From Aeromonadaceae bacterium (GTDB taxonomy: Bacteria; Pseudomonadota; Gammaproteobacteria; Enterobacterales; Aeromonadaceae), in contig JAJOIN010000022.1 in the NCBI GenBank assembly GCA_021209335.1, positions 1-54,418 of the forward strand: 54,418 bases of DNA, in the 5' to 3' direction. Positions 1 through 11,765 of the stretch are shown one piece after another. The notes under the pieces are model-generated. The model saw only the letters and a list, made by a program, of their open reading frames with translations, was not told the origin of the DNA and did not search any database. Both the position numbers and the translations under genes were made by a program. Position 1 is the first letter of the stretch. Every line of letters begins with the position of its first letter.

Positions 1-132
1 GAGCCTATGCCGAGCGTACCGGAAATGGTTCGTTTCTGGTCTTCTTTTGAAACTGCTCTGAAGAACGTGACCACCAATCGTCAGACCGTTGACGAGGCTT
101 TGGATACTGCAGCTCGCCGTATCGTTCAATAA
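1..132 (+). CDS. malE: Maltose/maltodextrin ABC transporter substrate-binding protein, C-terminal fragment (truncated by window edge)
   Basis: Frame 1 reads EPMPSVPEMVRFWSSFETALKNVTTNRQTVDEALDTAARRIVQ*, a typical MalE C-terminus, directly upstream of malF. Confidence 0.85.
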   Translation, partial: EPMPSVPEMVRFWSSFETALKNVTTNRQTVDEALDTAARRIVQ

Positions 133-138
133 ATGATA

Positions 139-171
139 GGGAGGCCCTTGCGAGGGCCTCCCACTTTTTTT
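139..171 (+). terminator. Intrinsic terminator or attenuator between malE and malF
   Basis: GGGAGGCCCT-TGCG-AGGGCCTCCC followed by a T-rich run. Confidence 0.8.
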
Positions 172-193
172 GGCGTTTTGTAAGGTTTTTGGC

Positions 194-1828
194 ATGGAAC
201 AAATCCAGTCTACAAGTTCAAGCTCTGACCGGAAATCCAGCGCTGCCTGGATTAAGTGGTTAGTCGCGACACTCATCGCGCTGCTAAACGGTTATGCCAT
301 CATCATGATGTATGCCGGAGGAGAGATCGCCTTCGCGCTACTTGATTTGGTGGTGGTATCGGTTGGTCTTTACGTATTCATGAGCAAGCGCACTTACGCT
401 CATCGATACATATTCCCGGGTGTGGCCGGCATGGTGGTGTTTATCATCTTCCCGCTGGCGTACACCATCAGTATTGCCTTCACCAACTATTCAGGGGCAA
501 ACCTGCTGTCGTTGGAGAACGCCCGCGCTTTCCACCTGAAGAAAACCTACAAGGTTCAGGGTGGGGAGTATGACTTCACGTTGCTGGAACGCGATGATAA
601 GCGCTTCCAGTTGATGCTGGTTCAGGATGATCAGCGTTTCATCAGTGCGCCAGTGCAGCTGTGGACCAACAATGAGCTCAAAGCCGGTGGTCGTCAGGTT
701 GCAGCCAGCACTCAGATCAGCTTGGTGCCGATGGACGCAGAGCCAATGGCTAAGCCTGCAGCTATCCGCAGCATCGTCGACCGCAAGGGTTATCTGAGCA
801 GTGTGTCTTTGGTGTTGCCGGACGGCAGCCAGTTAAGCATGACTGGTCTGCGTAAGTTTGCAGCGCAAAAGCCGCTCTTTAAGCCGGTTGCGGGTTTTAC
901 CCTCAAGTCAGGCGAGTTCATGGACAAGCCGGATATGCTGCTGAATAACCAGACCGGCCAGATCATGATGCCCAATCCAGACACGGGCTACTACCAGTAC
1001 ATCAACGATCAGGGAGACTTCGTCGGTGAGGGAATGGCACCCGGCTTTGTGGTTAACGTGGGCTGGAAGAACTTCCTGCGCATCTTGACCGACCCGGGTA
1101 TCCAGGGCCCCTTCATTCAGATCTTTATCTGGACGGTTATCTTCGCTGCCTGCTCAGTGGCGTTTACCCTGGCCATCGGTATGGTGCTGGCCTCGTTGGC
1201 GCAATGGGAAGAGTTGGGGGGGCGTGGTTTCTACCGAGTGATGCTGATCCTGCCTTATGCGGTACCCGCCTTTATCTCGATTCTGGTGTTCAAGGGCTTG
1301 TTTAACCAGAACTTCGGTGAAATTAACCTGTTCTTATCCATGTTGGGCTTTGAGAAGCCGGAGTGGTATACCTCGCCCTTCCTGGCCAAGACCATGATCC
1401 TGATCGTCAACACCTGGCTGGGTTATCCCTACATGATGATACTGTGTATGGGCTTGCTGAAGGCTATTCCGGAAGATCTCTACGAGGCTTCCGCCATGGA
1501 TGGTGCCGGTCCGGTGCAAAATTTCTTCAAGATCACCGTGCCCTTGTTGATGAAGCCCCTGACACCGCTGCTTATCGCTTCATTTGCATTCAACTTCAAC
1601 AACTTCGTGCTGATCCAACTGTTGACCAATGGCGAACCTGACATCATAGGTGCGACCACACCGGCCGGTACGACCGACTTGCTGGTGAGTTACACCTATC
1701 GCATCGCCTTCCAAGGCTCTGGTGGTCAGGACTACGGTCTGGCTGGGGCAATTGCCACCGCAATCTTCCTGATTGTTGGCGCATTGGCACTGCTCAACAT
1801 GAAGCTGTCCAAGGCTGAGAAAGACTAA
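194..1828 (+). CDS. malF: Maltose ABC transporter permease MalF
   Basis: MEQIQS... start inside ORF 170-1828; multi-TM permease with large periplasmic P2 loop and EAA motif (YEASAMDGAGPVQNFFKITVPLL). Confidence 0.93.
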   Translation: MEQIQSTSSSSDRKSSAAWIKWLVATLIALLNGYAIIMMYAGGEIAFALLDLVVVSVGLYVFMSKRTYAHRYIFPGVAGMVVFIIFPLAYTISIAFTNYSGANLLSLENARAFHLKKTYKVQGGEYDFTLLERDDKRFQLMLVQDDQRFISAPVQLWTNNELKAGGRQVAASTQISLVPMDAEPMAKPAAIRSIVDRKGYLSSVSLVLPDGSQLSMTGLRKFAAQKPLFKPVAGFTLKSGEFMDKPDMLLNNQTGQIMMPNPDTGYYQYINDQGDFVGEGMAPGFVVNVGWKNFLRILTDPGIQGPFIQIFIWTVIFAACSVAFTLAIGMVLASLAQWEELGGRGFYRVMLILPYAVPAFISILVFKGLFNQNFGEINLFLSMLGFEKPEWYTSPFLAKTMILIVNTWLGYPYMMILCMGLLKAIPEDLYEASAMDGAGPVQNFFKITVPLLMKPLTPLLIASFAFNFNNFVLIQLLTNGEPDIIGATTPAGTTDLLVSYTYRIAFQGSGGQDYGLAGAIATAIFLIVGALALLNMKLSKAEKD

Positions 1829-1843
1829 GGAAGGAATGAAGTA

Positions 1844-2734
1844 ATGGCTATCGTTCAACCCAAATCAATCAAGTATCGCCTGCTGGCGACCCATCTGGTG
1901 ATGTGGGCCTTCATCGCCGTGATTGCCTTCCCGCTGGTGATGGTTATCGCCATCTCCTTCCGGACGGGTAACTTTGCGGTGGGTGACATCATTCCCACTA
2001 ACCCAACCTTGGATCACTGGAAGCTGGCTCTGGGGATGACCATTCAGAATGCGGATGGCTCTGTCACTCCGCCGCCCTTCCCGGTATTGCGCTGGTTGTG
2101 GAACTCCATCAAGGTGGCGGGTATCTCTGCTGCGCTTATCGTGGTGCTCTCTACCACCTGTGCTTATGCGTTTGCCCGTCTGCGTTTTCGTGGCAAAGAG
2201 CTGATCCTCAAGGGCATGTTGATTTTCCAGATGTTCCCGGCTGTATTGGCGCTGGTGGCCATCTATGCCCTGTTTGACAAGATCGGTGACTATATCCCCT
2301 GGCTCGGCCTCAATACCCATGGCGGCCTGATCCTGGCCTATATGGGGGGGATTGCCCTGCACGTTTGGACCATCAAGGGGTACTTTGAAACCATAGATCC
2401 TTCGCTGGAAGAAGCCGCCTCCATCGACGGCGCCACCCCGTGGCAGGCTTTCCGCCTGATACTGTTGCCCCTGTCAGTGCCTATTCTGGCGGTGGTCTTC
2501 ATTCTGGCGTTCATTGCCGCCATCACCGAGGTGCCCATGGCCTCTATTCTGCTGTCTGACGTCAGTAATCTGACGCTGGCGGTAGGGGCCCAGCAATATC
2601 TCTATCCGCAGAATTACCTGTGGGGTGACTTTGCTGCTGCCGCCGTCATGTCCGGTTTGCCGATCACCATAGTGTTCCTGCTGGCCCAGCGCTGGTTGGT
2701 GGGCGGCCTGACGGCCGGTGGTGTGAAAGGTTAA
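1844..2734 (+). CDS. malG: Maltose ABC transporter permease MalG
   Basis: 296 aa; EAA motif [24 protein letters not shown]; follows malF. Confidence 0.94.
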   Translation: MAIVQPKSIKYRLLATHLVMWAFIAVIAFPLVMVIAISFRTGNFAVGDIIPTNPTLDHWKLALGMTIQNADGSVTPPPFPVLRWLWNSIKVAGISAALIVVLSTTCAYAFARLRFRGKELILKGMLIFQMFPAVLALVAIYALFDKIGDYIPWLGLNTHGGLILAYMGGIALHVWTIKGYFETIDPSLEEAASIDGATPWQAFRLILLPLSVPILAVVFILAFIAAITEVPMASILLSDVSNLTLAVGAQQYLYPQNYLWGDFAAAAVMSGLPITIVFLLAQRWLVGGLTAGGVKG

Positions 2735-2798
2735 TGGTTGGGGGCTGCGGCCCCCTACATAAGTATTTTTGAATTCTTGATTTCCTGCGGAGTAACAC

Positions 2799-3935
2799 AT
2801 GGCTGATGTAATTCTGAAAAATGTTCGTAAAAATTACGATCCTGCGGTTCTGAAAGACACCCTGCGTAACATCGAACTGAACATTAAAGAAGGCGAGTTC
2901 ATTGTCTTCGTTGGTCCGTCTGGTTGTGGTAAGTCCACCCTGCTGCGGATGATTGCCGGTCTGGAAGATATCACCAGCGGCGAATTGTCGATTGGCGGTA
3001 AGTACATGAACGATGTGCCGCCGGTTGAGCGTAATGTCGGCATGGTGTTCCAGTCATATGCCCTTTATCCGCATATGAATGTTTACGAGAACATGGCCTT
3101 TGGTCTGAAGCTGAAGAAGCTGGATAAGGAAACCATTCATAAGCGGGTGTCCCGCGCTGCCGAGATCCTGGGTCTGGTGCCCTTGCTGGAGCGCAAGCCC
3201 AAGGCGCTGTCCGGTGGCCAACGTCAACGTGTGGCCATTGGTCGCTCTATCGTGCAGCAGCCCTCGGTTTTCTTGTTCGACGAGCCCTTGTCCAACCTGG
3301 ATGCGGCCCTGCGTGTCAAGATGCGTATCGAGATCGCCAAACTGCACAAGGAGCTGAACTCCACCATCATCTACGTTACCCACGATCAGGTTGAAGCCAT
3401 GACACTGGCGGACAAGATAGTGGTACTGAGCCCGCTCAAGGAAGCTGCTGAGTCTAATCTTGAGCAGTACGGCACGCCGTTGGAGCTGTATCACAATCCT
3501 GCCAACAAGTTTGTCGCCGGCTTCATTGGCTCTCCGAAGATGAACTTCCTGGATGGCATCCTGGTGGAAATCGGCCTGGACAAGTGCAAGGTCAAGCTCA
3601 ATAGTGGCGATATTGTCACGGCCTGTGTCGATGCTCGCCGTGGTAAGGTGGGTGACAAGGTCGAGCTGGGTATCCGTCCTGAGCACTTGGTGCCGGTGGA
3701 TCATCCCGATGCAGTAGGGCGTCTGTCTGGTCAAGTTCAAGTGGCGGAACACTTGGGTGCCGAGTCTTTCGTTTATATGGAAGTCGATGGCAAGGACTTT
3801 ACCGTCAAGGCGGCCAGTGAAATTCCGGTGGATACCGGTGATACGCTGGAAGTGGGGGTTCCTGCTCAGGCTTGCTATCTGTTCGATAGCAGCGAACAAG
3901 CCTTCCCTCGCACTGCCAAGTACAACCGCACTTAA
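2799..3935 (+). CDS. malK: Maltose ABC transporter ATP-binding protein MalK
   Basis: Walker A GPSGCGKST, signature LSGGQRQRVAIGRSIV, Walker B VFLFDEPLSNLD, C-terminal regulatory domain. Confidence 0.95.
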   Translation: MADVILKNVRKNYDPAVLKDTLRNIELNIKEGEFIVFVGPSGCGKSTLLRMIAGLEDITSGELSIGGKYMNDVPPVERNVGMVFQSYALYPHMNVYENMAFGLKLKKLDKETIHKRVSRAAEILGLVPLLERKPKALSGGQRQRVAIGRSIVQQPSVFLFDEPLSNLDAALRVKMRIEIAKLHKELNSTIIYVTHDQVEAMTLADKIVVLSPLKEAAESNLEQYGTPLELYHNPANKFVAGFIGSPKMNFLDGILVEIGLDKCKVKLNSGDIVTACVDARRGKVGDKVELGIRPEHLVPVDHPDAVGRLSGQVQVAEHLGAESFVYMEVDGKDFTVKAASEIPVDTGDTLEVGVPAQACYLFDSSEQAFPRTAKYNRT

Positions 3936-3956
3936 TCCCGGGGAACAACCCGAGCA

Positions 3957-3984
3957 AAACGCCGCAGCCTGCGGCGTTTTTTTT
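3957..3984 (+). terminator. Intrinsic terminator after malK
   Basis: AACGCCGCAGCCTGCGGCGTTTTTTTT hairpin plus T-tract. Confidence 0.9.
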
Positions 3985-4056
3985 GTCCACTGCACTGAGG
4001 AGGCCTGTGTTAACATCGCGGCAAGTAGCTTCTCAGCATTCTTATCGAGCCTATCA

Positions 4057-4959
4057 ATGAGTCGGTGGCCAAATCTTAAACAATTACACTATTTGGTGGC
4101 CTTGGCCGAGTGCGAAAATTTCAATCGTGCCGCCAAGGCCTGCTATGTCAGTCAGTCCACGTTGAGCACTGGGATCCAGAATCTTGAAGATCTGCTGGGC
4201 GTGCAGTTGATTGAACGGGACAACAAATCCTTTATCATGACCCCCATCGGGCGAGAGGTGGTACAGCGCGCACGGCAGTTACTCTCCGCAACCAAGGATT
4301 TGCTGGAGATGACCGCCAGTCAGGGCGGCAGCCTCAGTGGTCCGCTCCGTCTGGGCTGTATTCCCACCATAGCGCCATTTTTGCTGTCCCCGCTGGTGAC
4401 GCTATGTGCACAGACCTACCCGCAACTGGATTTGTTATTAAGGGAAGACACCTCGGATAATCTGCTGAAGTTGTTGGAGGCAGGCGAGTTAGATCTCCTC
4501 TTGCTTGCGCTGCCCTATGATCTCGGTGGTTTTCACAGCCGAGTCGTAGGACAGGATCCGTTTCGTTTGGTATTGCATGAGAAGCTCCTTGCGGCCTATG
4601 AAGCTAATCCGGCCCGCTACGCAGGTCTGCCGGATCATAGTCTGTTCCTGTTGGAGCGAGAGCATTGCCTGACTGACCACGCGCTCAGTGCTTGCCAGTT
4701 GGCGGATCAAGCCAAGATCAACCCCTTTGCGGCAACCAGCCTCTACACCCTGGTACAGATGGTTTCCCATCAACAGGGTGCCACTTTTTTGCCGGCCATG
4801 GCGCTGCGCTCAGGGATCTTGGATCGCACTGAATTGGTGGCAGTGGCGCCGCAGGGACAGATGCCGCACCGGGACATTGGCATGGTCTGGCGACCCAGCT
4901 CCTGCCGAGTGGAAGCCTTTGCTGGCCTGGGACGTTTAGTCAGTCAGTGTCTTGCATAA
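4057..4959 (+). CDS. oxyR: LysR-family OxyR-type peroxide-sensing regulator
   Basis: LysR HTH (NLKQLHYLVALAECENFNRAAKACYVSQSTLSTGIQNLE); CLTDHALSAC keeps the C-X8-C redox cysteine spacing of OxyR (C199/C208). Confidence 0.8.
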   Translation: MSRWPNLKQLHYLVALAECENFNRAAKACYVSQSTLSTGIQNLEDLLGVQLIERDNKSFIMTPIGREVVQRARQLLSATKDLLEMTASQGGSLSGPLRLGCIPTIAPFLLSPLVTLCAQTYPQLDLLLREDTSDNLLKLLEAGELDLLLLALPYDLGGFHSRVVGQDPFRLVLHEKLLAAYEANPARYAGLPDHSLFLLEREHCLTDHALSACQLADQAKINPFAATSLYTLVQMVSHQQGATFLPAMALRSGILDRTELVAVAPQGQMPHRDIGMVWRPSSCRVEAFAGLGRLVSQCLA

Positions 4960-4963
4960 AAAA

Positions 4964-4984
4964 ATCCCGGCGCTAGGCCGGGAA
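4964..4984 (-). terminator. Intrinsic terminator oriented for minus-strand transcription
   Basis: On the minus strand TCCCGGC-CTAGC-GCCGGGA is followed by TTTTTTT; no T-tract on the plus strand. Confidence 0.75.
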
Positions 4985-5176
4985 TACAAGAAATGGCTAT
5001 ATAACTAACAGCTTGTTACAGCTAAGACTAACTAAGGGCTTGCCCATAGGCTGCAGGACGTTACATCTGCGGCCTAACAAGACTGTGGGCAATCTAAGAC
5101 AAAAGCGTGATGCACGCAACATTTTTGTGTAAGTGAGTTACTGCTGAGGTTTGCATGAGTAAGCTGAACCCCCGCA

Positions 5177-6070
5177 TCATGAAAGTTTACCACTTGTCAT
5201 GGCGCGCCTGCCCCATGCCGCCAGCAGCCCCAGCATGCCAAGACTAATTAGGGGCAGAGAGCCGCCACCTGAGCTGTCGCTCGGCGGCTCTGACTGGTTG
5301 CCGCTCACATAGCCCTCGATCCACGGCAGGTAACTGCCGACGGCGGTATAGGCCGCGGGTGTGTCGGCCTGCGCGCACAGGGTCTCGCCATAGCTGGTGA
5401 TGCCATACAGTTGTCCTGCAAAGACCAGCGGACCGCCGCTGTCACCATAACAGGTGTCTTCACCGGCATTGCCGCCTGCAAGAAAGTGATCCGCTTCTAT
5501 CAGGCTGCTGAACCCCACAAAAGGCAGGTCGACTTCTTGCAGGGTATCAGCGGCCAGCGTGCCGCTGGCGCTGGTCACGCCCCAACCATAGGCCCGCAGT
5601 GGTGTGCCCATGGCCAGACTTTCTGCCGCATTCGCGTCTGCCAGCGCAACGGGGGTCAGCTCCACGGCGCTCGTGAGGTGCAACAAAGCGATATCGCCGG
5701 TGAAATCTCCACTGGTTTCTCCCTGCCAGGATGGGTGAAGTATGACCCTGTCTACCGTGACGTAGCGGCTGGCGCTGGAGAGGGTCAACTCGCCGATCAC
5801 CAGGTGCAGCAGGCTGGTATTACTGGTGCTCTCATCCAGGCAGTGGGCCGCCGTGACGACCCACTGTGGTGCTATCAGGCTACCGCCACAAAACGGGTAA
5901 TACAGGTTGCCGGATTTTAAGGTCAGGGCGGCAATCCAGCTGGGGGCACTCGTGGCGGGCGAGCCGCCGATGATGGTCGGCAGCAGCGACTGCGACGAGG
6001 CGCTAAGCGGGTTTGGCAGCAGGGGCGACAGCAAGAGGGGGAGAGCAAGCAACCTTATCTTACGTTTCAT
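5177..6070 (-). CDS. Secreted trypsin-like (S1) serine protease with GlyGly-CTERM-like C-terminal tail
   Basis: MKRKIRLLALPLLLSPLL signal peptide; VVTAAHC, DIALLHL and GDSGGPLVF catalytic motifs; C-terminus SSGGGSLPLISLGMLGLLAAWGRRAM. Confidence 0.88.
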   Translation of the reverse strand: MKRKIRLLALPLLLSPLLPNPLSASSQSLLPTIIGGSPATSAPSWIAALTLKSGNLYYPFCGGSLIAPQWVVTAAHCLDESTSNTSLLHLVIGELTLSSASRYVTVDRVILHPSWQGETSGDFTGDIALLHLTSAVELTPVALADANAAESLAMGTPLRAYGWGVTSASGTLAADTLQEVDLPFVGFSSLIEADHFLAGGNAGEDTCYGDSGGPLVFAGQLYGITSYGETLCAQADTPAAYTAVGSYLPWIEGYVSGNQSEPPSDSSGGGSLPLISLGMLGLLAAWGRRAMTSGKLS

Positions 6071-6185
6071 CGTGTCTAATCCTTGGTCATTGATGCTAGG
6101 GATTATAGGTCCAAGCCCTGCGATAAACTTGATCCCCCCCCTTGCGCTCAATAGACTAGTGCCCGTTTTGCTATGAGTATCACCC

Positions 6186-7241
6186 ATGCAAGTATCTGAT
6201 TTTCACTTTGAGCTGCCGGATGAGCTGATCGCGCGCTATCCGATGGCGGAGCGTACCGGCAGCCGGTTGCTGGTACTGGACGGCCCCAGCGGCCAAGTCA
6301 CGCATACCCGTTTCCCGGCCATCTTGGATCTGGTGAACCCAGGCGATCTCTTGGTGTTTAACAACACTCGGGTGATCCCGGCTCGCTTACACGGTCAAAA
6401 GGCCAGTGGTGGCAAGATAGAGGTGCTGGTGGAGCGGGTGCTGGATAAACACCGAATCCTGGCCCATGTACGCTCTTCCAAGGCCCCCAAACCCGGCACC
6501 GTCTTGCTGTTTGAGCAGGGCGTCCGTGCTGAGATGTTGGCCCGTCACGAGTCCCTGTTTGAGCTGGCCTTCGCCGGTGACGAAGAGGTGCTGAAGATAC
6601 TGGATAAGATAGGTCATATGCCGCTGCCACCTTATATCGACCGGCCAGATGAGCAGGCGGACAAGGAGCGCTATCAGACCGTCTATAACGCCAAGCCTGG
6701 GGCGGTGGCGGCACCCACAGCAGGGTTACACTTTGATGAACCCCTGCTGGCGGCGCTCAAGGCCAAAGGCGTTGAACTGGCCTTCGTCACTTTGCACGTA
6801 GGGGCGGGCACCTTCCAGCCAGTGCGGGTAGACAATGTGCTTGAGCACAAGATGCACAGTGAATATGCCGAGGTGCCGCAGCAGGTGGTGGATCAGATTG
6901 CCGCCACCCGGGCCCGAGGTGGCCGGGTGATCGCCGTGGGTACCACCTCGGTGCGCTCGTTGGAAAGTGCCGCCCAGGCTAGCCTGGCACAGGGCAAGCC
7001 ACTGCAACCCTTCTTCGGCGATACCGATATCTTCATCTATCCGGGCTATCGTTTTGCCTTGGTGGAGGCCATGGTCACCAATTTCCACCTGCCGGAATCC
7101 ACCCTTATCATGCTGGTATCGGCGTTTGCCGGTTATGAGCCGGTGATGGCGGCCTATCAGGCGGCGGTGGCCGAGCGCTATCGTTTCTTTAGTTATGGCG
7201 ATGCCATGTTTGTCACCCGTCGCGATGCCGCGAAGGGGTGA
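6186..7241 (+). CDS. queA: S-adenosylmethionine:tRNA ribosyltransferase-isomerase
   Basis: [41 protein letters not shown]. Confidence 0.96.
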   Translation: MQVSDFHFELPDELIARYPMAERTGSRLLVLDGPSGQVTHTRFPAILDLVNPGDLLVFNNTRVIPARLHGQKASGGKIEVLVERVLDKHRILAHVRSSKAPKPGTVLLFEQGVRAEMLARHESLFELAFAGDEEVLKILDKIGHMPLPPYIDRPDEQADKERYQTVYNAKPGAVAAPTAGLHFDEPLLAALKAKGVELAFVTLHVGAGTFQPVRVDNVLEHKMHSEYAEVPQQVVDQIAATRARGGRVIAVGTTSVRSLESAAQASLAQGKPLQPFFGDTDIFIYPGYRFALVEAMVTNFHLPESTLIMLVSAFAGYEPVMAAYQAAVAERYRFFSYGDAMFVTRRDAAKG

Positions 7242-7251
7242 GGTTGTCTGA

Positions 7252-8409
<1,158 letters not shown>

Positions 8410-8450
8410 AATCAGAACAATCACAACCTGCCACTAACGAGGAAACAGTA

Positions 8451-8786
8451 ATGGGTATTATCTCTAACGCTTATGCCAATGCCGGTGCCGCCCCTGCCGC
8501 CGGTGGTGGTCTGGAAATGATCATCATGCTGGCCGTGTTCGGCCTGATCTTCTACTTCATGATCTACCGTCCCCAGGCCAAGCGGGTCAAAGACCACAAG
8601 AACCTGATGTCCTCCCTGAATAAGGGCGACGAGGTTCTCACCAACGGTGGTTTGGTGGGCAAGATAGTCAAGGTCAGTGCCGACAGCGACTACCTGGTGC
8701 TGGCTCTCAACGGCGACACCAACATCACCATCAAGAAAGATTTCGTCAGCGCCATTCTGCCCAAGGGCACCATCGAGTCCATGTAA
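8451..8786 (+). CDS. yajC: Preprotein translocase subunit YajC
   Basis: 111 aa, single TM, YFMIYRPQAKRVKDHK; gene order tgt-yajC-secD-secF. Confidence 0.95.
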   Translation: MGIISNAYANAGAAPAAGGGLEMIIMLAVFGLIFYFMIYRPQAKRVKDHKNLMSSLNKGDEVLTNGGLVGKIVKVSADSDYLVLALNGDTNITIKKDFVSAILPKGTIESM

Positions 8787-8805
8787 ATAGCCCAAGGAGG
8801 CTGCC

Positions 8806-10659
8806 GTGTTAAATCGGTATCCGCTGTGGAAGTACCTGATGGTGTGCCTGGTGCTCGCCGTCGCCTTCCTGTATGCAGCGCCCAATCTATACGGGGAGGA
8901 CCCTGCCTTGCAGGTGTCCGGTTCCCGTGGTCATGAGGTCGCGCTGGCAACGCTGGATCAAGTAACCGGCTCGTTGCAGCAGGCTGGCATTGAGGTCAAG
9001 TCGGCCGCCCTGGACAAGGGGCAGGTGCTGGTGCGTTTCAACAAGGCTGACGATCAGCTCAGAGCCAAGGAGGTTGTGGCCAACGCCTTGGGTGAACAGT
9101 ACATAGTGGCGCTCAACCTGGCGCCGGCCACACCCGAATGGCTGACCCGGCTGGGTGCCGGCCCCATGAAGCTGGGGCTTGACCTGCGAGGTGGTGTGCA
9201 CTTCCTGATGGAGGTGGACATGAGTGAAGCCATCAGTAAGTCGATGGATCAGACGGTACAGGACTTTCGTACTCTGCTGCGGGAGGACAAGATCCGTTAT
9301 GCCGGCGTACGTCGGGATGGCGACAAGGTACTGGTAGCATTTCGCGAGGCTGACGCGCAGCAAAAGGGGCTGGCCCTGTTGCGCAAGCAGCACGCCGATC
9401 TGCAGTTTGACCAGTATGACGACCAGGGCCAGTTCTGGGTTAAGGCCAGCATGAGCGAGGCCAAGCTCAAGGAGATCCGCGAGTATGCCCTGGAGCAGAA
9501 CATCACCATCATTCGCAACCGGGTCAACGAACTGGGGGTGGCGGAGCCACTGGTGCAGCGGCAGGGTACAGAGCGCATCGTGGTGGAGCTGCCGGGTATC
9601 CAGGATACCGCCCGGGCCAAGGAGATCCTCGGCGCTACGGCGACCCTGGAGTTCCGTCTGGTAGACGATAGTGCCGATCTGGCCAGCGCCATGCAGGGCC
9701 GTGTGCCAGCCAATTCCCAGCTGTATCAGGATCGCGATGGCCGCCCTGTGGTGCTGCAAAAACGGGTGATCCTGACCGGGAACCACATCATAGGTGCCCA
9801 GTCGGGCGTGGATGAGTACAGCCGGCCGCAGGTGAACATCAAGCTGGATGGTCAGGGCGGCAATAAGATGTCCACCTTCACCAAGGACAGCGTGGGCAAA
9901 GCCATGGCCACCGTCTTCATCGAGTACAAGCCGACCGGCGAGCCGGGGCAGGATGGCAAGCGCAAATTCCGCAAGCAGGAAGAGGTGATCAATGTGGCGA
10001 CCATACAGTCGCGCCTTGGCAGTAACTTCCGCATCACCGGCATCGATAATCCCCAAGAAGCCCATAACCTGGCGCTGCTGCTGCGGGCCGGTGCCCTGAT
10101 TGCGCCCATTCAGATAGTGGAAGAGCGCACCATAGGTCCGAGCCTGGGGCAACAGAACATCGACAACGGTCTGCAGGCCATCCTGTTTGGTTTGGGGATA
10201 GTGATGGTCTTCATGGTGGTCTACTACCGCATGTTCGGCCTGGTGGCCAACTTAGCCTTGATGCTGAACGTGGTGTTGATGGTGGGGGTTATGTCCATGA
10301 TACCGGGGGCCACCATGACACTGCCGGGGATTGCCGGTATCGTGCTGACCGTGGGGATGGCAGTGGATGCTAACGTGCTGATCTACGAGCGGATCCGTGA
10401 GGAGTTGCGCAATGGTCGCCCGGTGCAGCAGGCTATCCACCTGGGCTATGAGCGTGCCTTTGCCACCATTGCCGACTCCAACATCACCACCCTGATCACC
10501 GCCTTCATCCTGTTTGCGGTGGGCACCGGGCCGGTGCGCGGCTTTGCCCTGGTGCTGATGATCGGCATTCTCTGCTCCATGTTTACCGCCATCACAGGCA
10601 CCCGTGCCGTGGTGAATCTGGTGTGGGGCGGCAAGCGTCTCACCAAGTTGTCCATCTAG
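8806..10659 (+). CDS. secD: Protein translocase subunit SecD
   Basis: [30 protein letters not shown]. Confidence 0.97.
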   Translation: MLNRYPLWKYLMVCLVLAVAFLYAAPNLYGEDPALQVSGSRGHEVALATLDQVTGSLQQAGIEVKSAALDKGQVLVRFNKADDQLRAKEVVANALGEQYIVALNLAPATPEWLTRLGAGPMKLGLDLRGGVHFLMEVDMSEAISKSMDQTVQDFRTLLREDKIRYAGVRRDGDKVLVAFREADAQQKGLALLRKQHADLQFDQYDDQGQFWVKASMSEAKLKEIREYALEQNITIIRNRVNELGVAEPLVQRQGTERIVVELPGIQDTARAKEILGATATLEFRLVDDSADLASAMQGRVPANSQLYQDRDGRPVVLQKRVILTGNHIIGAQSGVDEYSRPQVNIKLDGQGGNKMSTFTKDSVGKAMATVFIEYKPTGEPGQDGKRKFRKQEEVINVATIQSRLGSNFRITGIDNPQEAHNLALLLRAGALIAPIQIVEERTIGPSLGQQNIDNGLQAILFGLGIVMVFMVVYYRMFGLVANLALMLNVVLMVGVMSMIPGATMTLPGIAGIVLTVGMAVDANVLIYERIREELRNGRPVQQAIHLGYERAFATIADSNITTLITAFILFAVGTGPVRGFALVLMIGILCSMFTAITGTRAVVNLVWGGKRLTKLSI

Positions 10660-10668
10660 GGGTAGGCC

Positions 10669-11607
10669 ATGTTCGTACTGTTAAAACCGGGAATGACCAT
10701 CCCATTCATGCGCTTTGCCAAGCCCGCCACTGTGCTGTCGCTGTTGCTGGTGGCCCTGTCCATCTTCGCTCTGGCTACCAAGGGCCTCAACTGGGGGTTG
10801 GACTTCACCGGCGGGACTGTGGTGGAGGTCAAGTTTACCCAGGAGGCTGGGTTGCCGGCCATGCGGGAAGCCCTGGCGCAGCGTCAGCTGGAAGGCGCCG
10901 TGGTGCAACACTTTGGCTCCAATCGGGATGTGTTGATCCGCATGGCCCCCAAGGGCGAGGTGAGTCAACAAGCCATCGCCGATGGGGTGCTTGAGGCTGC
11001 CAAGCAACTGGATAGTCAAGCCCAGCTTACCCGGGTGGAGTTTGTCGGGCCGGCGGTCGGCCAGGAGCTGGCAGAGCAAGGGATGCTGGCCATTTTCGCG
11101 GCGCTGGCGTGTATTCTGGTGTATGTGGCCATTCGCTTCGAGTGGCGGATGGCCACCGGCGCCGTGCTCTCCCTGGGACACGATGTCATCGTCACTCTGG
11201 GGGTCTTCTCCTGGTGGCAGCTGGAGTTTGATCTGACCGTGCTGGCGGCTGTGCTCACCGTGGTGGGTTATTCGCTTAACGACACCATAGTGGTGTTCGA
11301 CCGGGTGCGGGAGGATGCGCGCAAGTTGCGCAACATGACCATACCCCAGATCCTGGATGTGGCCATGACCGAGACCCTGGGGCGCACCCTGATCACCTCG
11401 GGCACCACCTTGTTTGTGGTGATCGCCCTGTTTTTCCAAGGCGGGCCCTTGATCCATGGCTTTGCTACCGCCTTGTTGATCGGCATCGGCTTTGGTACCT
11501 ACTCCTCCATCTATGTGGCCAGTGCCTGGGCCATGTTCCTCAAGATGGACAGGGACAATCTGATGCCTGTCGAGGTCAATAAGGAAGGGGCGGATCTGGA
11601 GCCCTGA
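10669..11607 (+). CDS. secF: Protein translocase subunit SecF
   Basis: LDFTGGTVVEVKF, VVGYSLNDTIVVFDRVRE. Confidence 0.97.
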   Translation: MFVLLKPGMTIPFMRFAKPATVLSLLLVALSIFALATKGLNWGLDFTGGTVVEVKFTQEAGLPAMREALAQRQLEGAVVQHFGSNRDVLIRMAPKGEVSQQAIADGVLEAAKQLDSQAQLTRVEFVGPAVGQELAEQGMLAIFAALACILVYVAIRFEWRMATGAVLSLGHDVIVTLGVFSWWQLEFDLTVLAAVLTVVGYSLNDTIVVFDRVREDARKLRNMTIPQILDVAMTETLGRTLITSGTTLFVVIALFFQGGPLIHGFATALLIGIGFGTYSSIYVASAWAMFLKMDRDNLMPVEVNKEGADLEP

Positions 11608-11611
11608 GCAG

Positions 11612-11638
11612 GAGCGCCGCGAGGCGCTCTTTTTTTTC
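11612..11638 (+). terminator. Intrinsic terminator after secF
   Basis: GAGCGCCGCGAGGCGCTC followed by T8. Confidence 0.88.
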
Positions 11639-11765
11639 TGTCATGCGATTGTCAAGTGGAAAACTTCACTGCCCGCCGGCTTTTATCTGGGGAGCCGAGC
11701 ATGACAAAGCAGACAACGGCACTTAACATAGCAGACTCAGACCAGCAGGTTTTTCGGAGCCATCT

